A DNA stretch of 64,000 bases from Pseudosporangium ferrugineum (lineage in GTDB: Bacteria; Actinomycetota; Actinomycetes; Mycobacteriales; Micromonosporaceae). The DNA lies in assembly GCF_003002065.1 (NCBI RefSeq), contig NZ_PVZG01000003.1:62001-126000 (forward strand), read 5' to 3'. Below the pieces are notes generated by a model that did not search any database, was not told the DNA's origin, and saw nothing but the letters and a program-made list of their open reading frames with translations. A program made the position numbers and the translations under genes. Below are positions 10,453 through 17,963 of this stretch, in pieces. How positions within the stretch are numbered: the first letter of the stretch is position 1; each line of letters starts with the position of its first letter.

Positions 10453-10768
10453 CCCGCCCCCGCCCACCCCGCGGCCGGCCGACCCACCAGGCCACCCCGG
10501 GGCCGGCCGACCCACCAGGCCACCCCGGGGCCGCGGCCAACGCGGCCCGACGCCGCGACCCGGTGCCGCGCGATTCGGCGCCGCCTGATCAACGCCGCGC
10601 TGCGGTTCCTCACCGCCGACGAGCGGACCTCGCAGCCGGGCGGCCCGCCACCGCAGGTCCACCCGTTCGCGCCCCGCCTGGTCGCTCAGTCGCCCCGGGC
10701 CCGCGCATCGGCGAGCCGGCCCGCGCAGCCGGCTGTGGGCAGCGCCCGGTGTGCTCCGGTGCCGGGTG
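10453..10768. repeat. Gene-free stretch with two perfect 28-bp tandem units
   Basis: Between the convergent DinB and HAD genes lies 316 bp of very GC-rich DNA. Two 28-bp copies (10473-10500 and 10501-10528) starting GGCCGGCCGACCCACC follow one another, with a partial third. The remainder (to 10768) has no gene I can support; open frames here are compositional. Confidence 0.7.
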
Positions 10769-11386
10769 TCAGGACGGCAGGGCGAGGGCCTTCCGCAGGT
10801 AGGACAGGTCCTGTGCGCCCGTCCAGCGGAAGCCGAGGAGCTTCGACGCCCGCGCCCCGCGGATCACCCGGTCGTCGTCGTCGACGAACAGGATCCAGGG
10901 CGCTTCGACCTTCAGGGCCTCGCAGGCGCGGGCGAAGAACTCCGGGGCCGGCTTGTGGATCTTCAGCTCCGACGAGCTGATCACCGCGTCGAACTCGCCG
11001 GTGAGGCCCAGCGCCGCCAGGTCGCCGGCGAGGCGGTCGGTCGCGTTCGTGGCCAGGCCGACCGGGCGGCCGGCGGCGCGGGCCGCACGGACCAGCGCGA
11101 GAGCATCGGGGTCGACCGAGCCCCGGTGCTCCTGCCATTCGGCCACGGCCGCGGCGGCCTCGTCGGCAGGCAGCGGCAGGCGGGTGGCGACAAGGTGCAT
11201 CCACTCGGCGTCGGTGATCTCGCCTGCGACGGCCGGGCGGAGAAGGTCCCACGAGAAGGCCGTCCGCGTCAGCGCGCCCGCGGGAAGGCCCCGGGCCGCC
11301 TCGACGGCTGCCGGAACCGCCGGATCCCAGCGGCGAACCACGCCGTCCAGGTCGATGAGCATGGCCTGGGCGGGTTGGCGATGCAT
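10769..11386 (-). CDS. HAD superfamily hydrolase
   Basis: This protein of about 205 residues has the haloacid-dehalogenase fold. Motif I is MLIDLDGVVRRWDP (nucleophile Asp about residue 11, general acid Asp two later), motif II GLATNATDRLAG, motif III LKIHKPAPEFFARA, motif IV LFVDDDDRVIRGARA. Between motifs I and II is an alpha-helical cap of type I (C1). It is probably a small-molecule phosphatase of unknown substrate. The start at MHRQPAQAM was chosen because the open frame upstream consists of the decamer repeat array and cannot be coding. Located between smc and the DinB gene, outside the usual conserved order. Confidence 0.85.
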   Translation of the reverse strand: MHRQPAQAMLIDLDGVVRRWDPAVPAAVEAARGLPAGALTRTAFSWDLLRPAVAGEITDAEWMHLVATRLPLPADEAAAAVAEWQEHRGSVDPDALALVRAARAAGRPVGLATNATDRLAGDLAALGLTGEFDAVISSSELKIHKPAPEFFARACEALKVEAPWILFVDDDDRVIRGARASKLLGFRWTGAQDLSYLRKALALPS

Positions 11387-11410
11387 GCGGTGAGACGTCC
11401 TCTCTCGACG

Positions 11411-11510
11411 GCGCCGACGGCCGGGAACGGCCGGAGACGGCCGGCAACGGCCGGGAACGGCCGGCAACGGCCGGGAACGGCCGGCAACGGCCGGCAACGA
11501 CGGGCAACAA
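11411..11510. repeat. Decamer tandem array (about ten 10-bp units)
   Basis: Ten consecutive 10-bp units, mostly CCGGGAACGG or CCGGCAACGG, run in perfect register from 11411 to 11510 just upstream of the HAD gene. The 10-bp unit is close to one helical turn. It belongs to the 332-bp gene-free gap between the HAD gene and the smc stop. Confidence 0.85.
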
Positions 11511-11569
11511 CCCCCAAGATTACGCCGCCGCTCAGCCGCCCCGAGCAACGCGCGCCCGGGCGCTCAACA

Positions 11570-11700
11570 CCCAAGAGCCACGCCCAAACGCCGCACCCAA
11601 CCCGCCCGCCGCCGCACCCAAGCACCGCGCCCAAGAGCCGCGCCCAAGCACCGCACCCAAGCACCGCACCCAAGCACCGCGCTCAACCAGCCGCGCCCAG
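11570..11700. repeat. 13-bp CCGCACCCAAGCA-type tandem repeats
   Basis: Directly downstream of smc on its strand, variants of a ~13-bp unit (CCGCACCCAAGCA, CCGCGCCCAAGCA) are repeated about eight times with decay toward 11570. No gene or clear intrinsic terminator is seen here. Confidence 0.7.
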
Positions 11701-11718
11701 CTCGCCCACCCGACCGGC

Positions 11719-14700
11719 TCAGTCCTCCAGCTCGCGGTTGAGGCGCTGGCTGATGACCTGCGTCACCCCGGAGCGCATCGTCACGCCGTACAGGGCGTCT
11801 GCGACCTCCATGGTGCGCTTCTGGTGGGTGATGATCAGGAGCTGGCTCTTCTCGCGGAGCTGCTGGAAGAGCGTGATCAACCGGCCCAGGTTGACGTCGT
11901 CGAGGGCCGCCTCGACCTCGTCCATGATGTAGAAGGGGCTGGGGCGCGCCCGGAAGATCGCGCACAGCATCGCGACCGCCGTCAGGGAGCGTTCGCCGCC
12001 CGACAGCAGCGACAGCCGCTTGATCTTCTTGCCCGGCGGGCGGGCCTCGACCTCGACGCCCGTGGTGAGCATGTCCTCCGGGTCGGTCAGCACCAGCCGG
12101 CCCTCGCCGCCCGGGAAGAGGACCTGGAACACGGTCTGGAACTCGCGGGCCGTGTCCTCGAACGCCGAGGCGAACACCTCGAGGATGCGGTCGTCGACGT
12201 CCTTGACCACGGTGAGCAGGTCCTTGCGGGTGGCCTTCAGGTCCTCGAGCTGGTCGGACAGGAACTTGAAGCGTTCCTCCAGCGCGGCGAACTCCTCCAG
12301 CGCCAGCGGGTTGACCTTGCCGAGCAGGGCCAGGTCGCGTTCCGCCTTGTTGCTGCGCTTCTCCTGGGTGGGGCGGTGGAACGGGACCGGCTCGGGGACC
12401 GGCTTGCCGTCCTTCTCGGCCTGGGCGACCTCCGCCTGCGTCGGGGGTACGAGCTGGTCCGGCCCGTACTCGGCGACGAGCGTGTCGACGTCGAGGGAGA
12501 AGTCCTCGGCCGCCTTCGCCTCGAGCTGTTCGATGCGCATGCGCTGTTCCGCGCGGGCCACCTCGTCGCGGTGGACCTCGCTGGTGAGGCGTTCCAGCTC
12601 GGCCACCAGGCGCTTCGCTGTCGCCCGTACCTCGGAGAGCTCCGCCTCCCGGGCCGTACGCGCGCGGGCCAGCTCGTCGCGGACCTCGACCGCCGCGGCC
12701 AGCGAGACCGCGACCCGGGACAGCGCCGCCGCCGCACCGAGCGCGACGGCCTTGGCGATCTCGGCTCCTCGGGCGCGGGCGGCCCGGCGCGCCGCGGCCC
12801 GTTCGCGGGCCTGGCGTTCGGCGGCGGCCTGGCGCAGCAGCGAGTCGGCGCGGCCGGCGATCGAGGAGACCCGCTCCTCCGCCGTACGGACGGCGAGCCG
12901 CACCTCCATCTCGTTCTGCCGGGCCTGCGGTACGAGCGCCGCGAGCCGGTCGCGCTCCTCGGTGGACGGCTCCTCGTCGATCGGGGTGGCCTCGGCGAGG
13001 CGCAGCCGCTCCTCCAGCTCGGCGAGTCCGGCGAGGTCACGGTCGCGGTTCCCCTCGGCCTTCTGCCGGGAGGCGCCCAGCCGCTCCGACTCGGCCTTCG
13101 CGGAGCGGGCGGCGGCACCCAGCTCGGCGAGCCGGCGGGCGGCGGCGTTCCGTTCGCCCTCGGCGGCTCGCTTGGCGGCAGCCGCGACGTTGACCGCTTC
13201 CTTGTGCTCGGCGACCTCGGCGCGGGCCTCGGCGAGCTGGGCCTTGAGGTCGCCGATGGCGTGCTCGGCGGCCTCCCGTTTGGCGCGCGCCTCGTCGACC
13301 GCGGCCTGCACCTCGATGTAGCTGGTGGCCTTGCCGGACCCACCCGCCGCGGCGTGCGCACCGAGGACGTCGCCGTCCGGGGTGACCGCGCGCAGTTCCG
13401 CGTTCTGCGCGACGAGGCGGGCGGCGGCGGCCAGGTCGGGCACCAGGACCACGTCACGCAGGGCCCGGTTGAGCGCCGGCCGGATCGTGTCGGGGCAGTC
13501 GATGACGTCGGGCGCCCAGGTGGCGCCGTCCGGCAGGGCCGGCCGCAGGGTGTCGAGCGGGCCCTGCATGCCCGGCGCGGCGGGACCCGCGACGACGAGG
13601 GCGGCGCGGCCCGCGTCGGCGATCTTGAGCGTACGCATGGCCTCGACGGCCTCGTCGATCCCGGTGAGGGCGACCGCGTCGGCGAGCGCACCCAGCGCCG
13701 CGGCGAGCGCCGCCTCGTGTCCCGGCCGGACGGTCAGCATCGAGGCGAGGCTGCCGAGCAGGCCGGGAACCTGATCCGCCTTGCCGAGCAGGGCGCCGGC
13801 CCCGTCCTTGCGCTTGAGGCCGAGGGCGAGCGCCTCCTCGCGGGCCTTCCAGCTCGCGGCGTCCCTCTCGGCGGTGCGTTCGGCGTCGGAGAGCTCCTTG
13901 ACCACGGCGGCGGCCCGGTCGTGCGCGGCGACCGCCTCCGCGTGCCGGGCGTCCAGCTCCGCGTTGTCGCGGTCGGCCTCGGTGGATTCCGCGGAGACCG
14001 CGTTGACCTCGGCCTGGGCGGCCTCGGCCCGCATCAGCGCGTCGGTGTGCGCGGCCGCGAGTCGCTCGATCTCCTCGGCGGCGCTTCCCGTACGGGCCCG
14101 GGCCGCGTTCACCTGCCCGGTCAGCTTCGCGAGGCCCTCACGCCGGTCGGCGATCGCTTTCGCGGCCGTACGCAGGGCGCCCTCCGCCCCGGCCAGCTGC
14201 CGTTCCAGCTCCTGACGGTGCTCGACCGCCTCGGCCAGCCGCATCTGGTCCTCGGTCAGCGCCTCGCGCAGCTCCTCCTCCTGCTCGCGGACCCGCTCCG
14301 CCTCGGCGGCGAGCTGGTCGGGGTCGCGGCCGGTACGCTCATCGTCCGGCGTGGCGGCGAGGTGGCGCAGCCGCTCGGAGGCCAGCTGCTCGGTGGAGCG
14401 GAAGCGTTCCTGCAGCGTGGACAGCTTGTACCAGGTGTCCTGGGCGGCCTGCAGCAGCGGCGCGTCCTCGGCGTGCTGGGCCTCGAGGTCGGCAAGCCAG
14501 CGCTGCACCTCGCGGTTCTCGTCCTCGACCTGCTGCCGGCGCTCCCGCATCGCCGACTCGTCGGCGATCTCCTTGTCCAACGTGGTCCGGAGCGTGTGCA
14601 GGTCGTCGGCGAGCAGCCGCAGCCGGGCGTCGCGCAGGTCGGCCTGGATGCCGGCGGCGCGCCGGGCGACCTCCGCCTGCTTGCCGAGCGGCTTCAGCTG

Positions 14701-15300
14701 GCGGCGCAGCTCGGCGGTGAGGTCGTTGAGCCGGTTGAGGTTGGTCTGCATCGCGTCGAGCTTGCGGATCGCTTTCTCTTTACGCTTGCGATGCTTCAGT
14801 ACGCCGGCAGCCTCCTCGATGAAGGCGCGCCGGTCCTCGGGCTTGGCGTGCAGCATGGCGTCGAGCCGGCCCTGCCCGACGATGATGTGCATCTCGCGGC
14901 CGATGCCGGAGTCGCTGAGCAACTCCTGGATGTCGAGGAGGCGGCAGGAGCTGCCGTTGATCTCGTACTCGCTCTCGCCCGACCGGAACATCCGGCGCGT
15001 GATCGAAACTTCGGTGTAGTCGATGGGCAGGGCGCCGTCACCGTTGTCGATCGTGAGCGTCACCTCGGCCCGGCCCAGCGGGGCCCGCCCGGCGGTGCCG
15101 GCGAAGATGACGTCCTCCATCTTCCCGCCGCGCAGGGCCTTGGCCCCCTGCTCGCCGAGCACCCACGCGATGGCGTCGACGACGTTGGACTTGCCGGAGC
15201 CGTTGGGGCCCACCACGCAGGTGATGCCCGGCTCCAGCCGCAGCGTCGTAGCGGAGGCGAAGGACTTGAAGCCCTTGACCGTCAGGCTCTTGAGGTGCAC
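11719..15300 (-). CDS. smc: Chromosome segregation ATPase SMC
   Basis: This 1193-residue condensin subunit organises and segregates the chromosome with ScpA/ScpB. The GTG start gives VHLKSLTVKGFKSFASATTL, the family N-terminus, with GGAG about 6 nt upstream; the longer open frame to 15369 adds unrelated residues. Walker A GPNGSGKSNVVDA is at residues 31-43. Two long coiled coils (about 170-480 and 660-1000) flank a hinge near 490-620 (KADQVPGLLGSLASMLTVRP). The C-terminal head has the ABC signature LSGGERSLTA (~1099) and Walker B FYIMDEVEAALDD (~1123). Length and architecture are complete. mutM would normally be immediate upstream; here 6 kb of accessory DNA lies between. Confidence 0.97.
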   Translation of the reverse strand: MHLKSLTVKGFKSFASATTLRLEPGITCVVGPNGSGKSNVVDAIAWVLGEQGAKALRGGKMEDVIFAGTAGRAPLGRAEVTLTIDNGDGALPIDYTEVSITRRMFRSGESEYEINGSSCRLLDIQELLSDSGIGREMHIIVGQGRLDAMLHAKPEDRRAFIEEAAGVLKHRKRKEKAIRKLDAMQTNLNRLNDLTAELRRQLKPLGKQAEVARRAAGIQADLRDARLRLLADDLHTLRTTLDKEIADESAMRERRQQVEDENREVQRWLADLEAQHAEDAPLLQAAQDTWYKLSTLQERFRSTEQLASERLRHLAATPDDERTGRDPDQLAAEAERVREQEEELREALTEDQMRLAEAVEHRQELERQLAGAEGALRTAAKAIADRREGLAKLTGQVNAARARTGSAAEEIERLAAAHTDALMRAEAAQAEVNAVSAESTEADRDNAELDARHAEAVAAHDRAAAVVKELSDAERTAERDAASWKAREEALALGLKRKDGAGALLGKADQVPGLLGSLASMLTVRPGHEAALAAALGALADAVALTGIDEAVEAMRTLKIADAGRAALVVAGPAAPGMQGPLDTLRPALPDGATWAPDVIDCPDTIRPALNRALRDVVLVPDLAAAARLVAQNAELRAVTPDGDVLGAHAAAGGSGKATSYIEVQAAVDEARAKREAAEHAIGDLKAQLAEARAEVAEHKEAVNVAAAAKRAAEGERNAAARRLAELGAAARSAKAESERLGASRQKAEGNRDRDLAGLAELEERLRLAEATPIDEEPSTEERDRLAALVPQARQNEMEVRLAVRTAEERVSSIAGRADSLLRQAAAERQARERAAARRAARARGAEIAKAVALGAAAALSRVAVSLAAAVEVRDELARARTAREAELSEVRATAKRLVAELERLTSEVHRDEVARAEQRMRIEQLEAKAAEDFSLDVDTLVAEYGPDQLVPPTQAEVAQAEKDGKPVPEPVPFHRPTQEKRSNKAERDLALLGKVNPLALEEFAALEERFKFLSDQLEDLKATRKDLLTVVKDVDDRILEVFASAFEDTAREFQTVFQVLFPGGEGRLVLTDPEDMLTTGVEVEARPPGKKIKRLSLLSGGERSLTAVAMLCAIFRARPSPFYIMDEVEAALDDVNLGRLITLFQQLREKSQLLIITHQKRTMEVADALYGVTMRSGVTQVISQRLNRELED

Positions 15301-16032
15301 GGATCTCCGAGGGTCGCGATTTACTCTCGGCCAGCAGGTTACCCGCAGGTGCGGGCCATGTCCGCGCACGCCGCGCGTCCCGCTCCGTGCCCATCTCGAA
15401 CTGTTGCTGCCCTTTCATCCGGTTCGCGCACCGCAAGAGGTCCGGCCACGCACGCACTGCGCGACAGGACAGACGCCCTACGCGACGCGACCGATACGAA
15501 GTTGGCACACAGGCGACGCAAAACCGCAGCGCCGCCGCGCCGGAGAGACTGTCACGCGGGCGGCACGGCAAGCCCGCCGTGTCCGCCCGCGGTGAAGGCT
15601 GTCGCCGGCCGCGGCCAGCGACAGCCGGTTGCAGCATGCAGCGTGCAGTGCGAGGACAAGCGAACGGGGACTCGCCCAACTAGGCGGGCGAACTCAGCGA
15701 GCCCGGCCAGCTCAGCGAGCCCGGCCAGCTCAGCGAGCCCGGCCAGCTCGGTTGACGTGGCGGACGTGACCGGCGTGGCCGGCCAAGCGGATCGCCGGCT
15801 GGGTCGAAAGCCGGACCGGGCGGAGTCTGGATCGTCGGTTCACCGGGACACCGGTTGACCGGGACACCGGGACACCGGGACACCGGGACACCGGGGGACA
15901 CCGCAGCACCGGGACACCGGGGCATCGGGGCATCGGGGCATCGGGGCATCGGGGCATCGGGGCATCGGGACACCGCAGCACCGGGGCATCGGGGCATCGC
16001 AGCACGGGGGCAGGAAGCGAGTCGGGCCGGGC
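15301..16032. repeat. Gene-free stretch with 18-bp and 9-bp tandem repeats
   Basis: This is the largest gap in the left half. From 15301 to 15690 I see no gene or structured element. Three 18-bp units beginning CTCAGCGAGCCCGG lie at 15693-15746. From 15841 to about 16011 there are about 18 copies of a 9-bp unit in two variants, GGGACACCG and GGGGCATCG, in blocks. The minus-strand translation is a (C/M)PxxP-like low-complexity repeat without a credible start, so it is treated as non-coding minisatellite. Confidence 0.75.
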
Positions 16033-16073
16033 AAAAAAAACGCGCGCCGCCACGGGTGTGGAGGCGCGCTTTT
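16033..16073. terminator. Bidirectional intrinsic terminator
   Basis: GCGCGCC (16042-16048) pairs with GGCGCGC (16063-16069) around a 14-nt loop. A run of eight A precedes it (giving U8 for minus-strand transcripts) and TTTTCT follows it for the plus strand. It ends the small coiled-coil gene at 16135 on the minus strand. Confidence 0.85.
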
Positions 16074-16134
16074 CTGTGTGCGTCGCGTGGTGCGAGGGGA
16101 TGTGAGCGCCCCGGTCGCGGCGCTCCCGTGGGGC

Positions 16135-16329
16135 TCAGGTCAGAGCGGGTTCGGTGAGCCGCATCAGATCGTCTGCCTCCGCGGCGGCCGCCGCGAGACG
16201 ATCGTTCTCCGCCCGGAGGCGGGTGACCTCGAACTCCAGAGCTTGCACCCTGGAACGCAGCCGGGTGACCTCGTCGAGCAGGCGCCGGTCGGGCGCCGCA
16301 CCTACGTGGCCATAGAGGGCCTTCGCCAT
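16135..16329 (-). CDS. Small conserved coiled-coil protein
   Basis: This 64-residue protein, MAKALYGHVG then DRRLLDEVTRLRSRVQALEF and EVTRLRAENDRLAAAAAEAD, is a short leucine-zipper-like heptad helix with an N-terminal AKALxGHVG motif. Small proteins of this form recur in actinobacteria; their function is not established. The ATG was chosen over the longer frame because AAGGAG lies at good spacing and the extension is Cys/Pro-rich noise. It is monocistronic: a strong terminator follows, and a 305-bp gene-free region with inverted repeats precedes it. Its heptads suggest dimerisation; DNA or protein binding is unknown. Confidence 0.75.
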   Translation of the reverse strand: MAKALYGHVGAAPDRRLLDEVTRLRSRVQALEFEVTRLRAENDRLAAAAAEADDLMRLTEPALT

Positions 16330-16634
16330 GACTTCTCCTTGTGAGACACCGCAGTGCAGTCTCTTTGTAAGCGCTGCCGGAAAGGCCGGCCAAACGCGCG
16401 CCCAGTGGTACCGCACACCTGCACCCTCGGACACGCGTGGGCACAGAGATCTGCACCCGGGAAGTTGCTGAGGTGCAGATTTACCTGCGCTCAGGACTCG
16501 ACTGAGCACAGATGGGCGCGACTGGCGACACTTCTATGGTGCGCCGATGTCCACGCTCCGTCAAGCCGATGGGCATCGCGCCGACCCTCGTCGACCAGTG
16601 AATCACGCCACCCTGGCACGCCGCCCCGGTTTGA
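16330..16634. other. Gene-free region with two inverted repeats
   Basis: Upstream of the small coiled-coil gene there is a perfect 9-bp inverted repeat, ATCTGCACC (16449-16457) and GGTGCAGAT (16472-16480). It is followed at once by CTGCGCTCAG (16485-16494) and CTGAGCACAG (16502-16511), which pair at nine of ten positions. They lie 120-180 bp before the start codon at 16329 and could be operators or leader hairpins. No gene is seen. Confidence 0.5.
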
Positions 16635-16853
16635 TCAAGCGGTTTCTTCGTCCGGGTGACCTCGGCCGGCCTGGGTCTCGACGCTGCGCCAGCCGAGGGT
16701 CACCGCGTGCAGGAGTTGGTCGTACGCGGAATCCATGGCGGGGAGGACGGCGGCGGCGCTCTCCTCCGCGGCGAGGCGGTCGAGCAGCACCTGTTGGCGT
16801 TCGAGGTACCGGTCGCAGTCGCGCAGCAGGTCCAGGTAATCCGCGCGGAACAT
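16635..16853 (-). CDS. Hypothetical small helical protein
   Basis: A 72-residue protein if started at the ATG giving MFRADYLDLLRDCDRYLERQ, or 86 residues from a GTG at 16895. It is predicted all-helical with charged and Leu-rich helices (QQVLLDRLAAEESAAAVLPAM, AYDQLLHAVTLGWRSVET). I do not recognise the family. Codon use is GC3-rich like real genes and the composition is protein-like, but there is no strong ribosome binding site, so the start is uncertain. It lies alone, divergent from the CAP-domain gene. Confidence 0.5.
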   Translation of the reverse strand: MFRADYLDLLRDCDRYLERQQVLLDRLAAEESAAAVLPAMDSAYDQLLHAVTLGWRSVETQAGRGHPDEETA

Positions 16854-17003
16854 TCCGGCTGCGTACCGGGAAAAGCCGGTCTCAAACGCCCGCACCTGAA
16901 GGGAGTCTTATGTCTTGCTTAGCTGGTTTGCCGGGTATCCGGCCCGCTGCTTACCGTCACCCGGGTCGAAACCTCTCGATCCAGGGGACCGCGGAGGCAG
17001 GAC

Positions 17004-17831
17004 GTGCAGGGGTCGGGCGAGCGAAGCGATCGGGACCAGCGGGCGGGCGCCACCAGGCGGCACCGCGGACGGCAGTCGATGCCGTCGCCGGCCCTCCTCG
17101 CGGTGCCGGTGGCCGGGTTGCTGGCCGCCTTCGGCGCGGGCGCGGCCCTGCTGCCGTCGAGTCTCACCGGCCCGGGTACCGCCGCGGAGCGACCCGAGGC
17201 CGTCGTCGCCGCCCTGGCGCCGGGTGCCGGTGGCGGGGCACCCGGCGCCGGGACGGGCACCACCCCGGCGACGACGCCGCCGGGAGCGCCGGCGAAAGGC
17301 CCGGCGGCCACCCCCTCGAAGGGCCCGGTGAAGGCACCCGCGAAGGCACCGGAGAAAGCGCCGAAGAAGGCGACGCCCGCACCCCGGAAGACGGCGGCCG
17401 AGAAGACCGCGAAGGAGCCGGTGCGGCAGGTCCCGGCCGGGCTGGCGGGCCAGGAGACCGAGGTCGTCCGGCTGGTCAATGTCGAGCGCGGCAGGTCCGG
17501 GTGCGGGCCGGTCAAGCTCGACACCAGGTTGCGTACGGCCATCCGCCTGCACGTCCAGGAGCTCGGCACGCACGGCGACCTCTACATCAGCCACGTGAGC
17601 GACGACGGCAGGGACTTCGCGCAGCGGGCGAGGGAGCAGGGCTACGACGCCCCGGGCGGCGAGAACGTGGCCCGTGGGCAGCGCGACGCGGAGGACGTCA
17701 TGACGTCGTGGATGAACAGCGAGGGGCACCGCGCCAACATCCTCAACTGTGACTTCAAGGCGATCGGTGCGGGCGCCGTGAAGGGGGTCGACGGCACGAT
17801 CGTGTGGGGGCAACTTTTCGGGCGTTCGTGA
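17004..17831 (+). CDS. Secreted or membrane-anchored CAP-domain protein
   Basis: This 275-residue protein has a basic N-terminus, a hydrophobic segment (PALLAVPVAGLLAAFGAGAALL, residues ~28-50) acting as signal or anchor, an Ala/Pro/Lys-rich linker (~65-140, with repeated KGPxKAPAKAPEKAPKK-like stretches), and a C-terminal CAP/SCP domain (~145-275): ETEVVRLVNVERGRSGCGPV, GGENVA, MNSEGHRANILNCDFKAIGAG. CAP proteins of this type are secreted; some bind or process cell wall or lipids, but no reaction can be assigned. The GTG start has GGAGG 6 nt upstream. The linker suggests crossing the peptidoglycan layer. Same strand as the glycosyltransferase trio that starts 132 bp further on. Confidence 0.85.
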   Translation: MQGSGERSDRDQRAGATRRHRGRQSMPSPALLAVPVAGLLAAFGAGAALLPSSLTGPGTAAERPEAVVAALAPGAGGGAPGAGTGTTPATTPPGAPAKGPAATPSKGPVKAPAKAPEKAPKKATPAPRKTAAEKTAKEPVRQVPAGLAGQETEVVRLVNVERGRSGCGPVKLDTRLRTAIRLHVQELGTHGDLYISHVSDDGRDFAQRAREQGYDAPGGENVARGQRDAEDVMTSWMNSEGHRANILNCDFKAIGAGAVKGVDGTIVWGQLFGRS

Positions 17832-17963
17832 CCAATCCATGCGATAAAACAGACAAATAGTGCGAAGAACTGTCGCCTAGGTGACAGGCTCCCGTTACTT
17901 TTCGCCGCTGCATCGTTGCAGCCAACGTGATATCGCCCCCGACGCGCCCGCGGTGCTGACCGC

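Noticed and set aside
11824..15858. 1344-codon plus-strand frame opposite smc
   Set aside because: Low-complexity Arg/Gly/Leu composition, antisense to intact smc motifs; not a gene.
15841..16011. Possible CRISPR array
   Set aside because: Units are contiguous 9-mers without spacers, and no cas gene is nearby; it is a minisatellite.
15730..16053. Cys/Pro/Arg repeat protein on the minus strand
   Set aside because: The frame is only the translation of the 9-bp array, open in several frames, with no start site or ribosome binding site.
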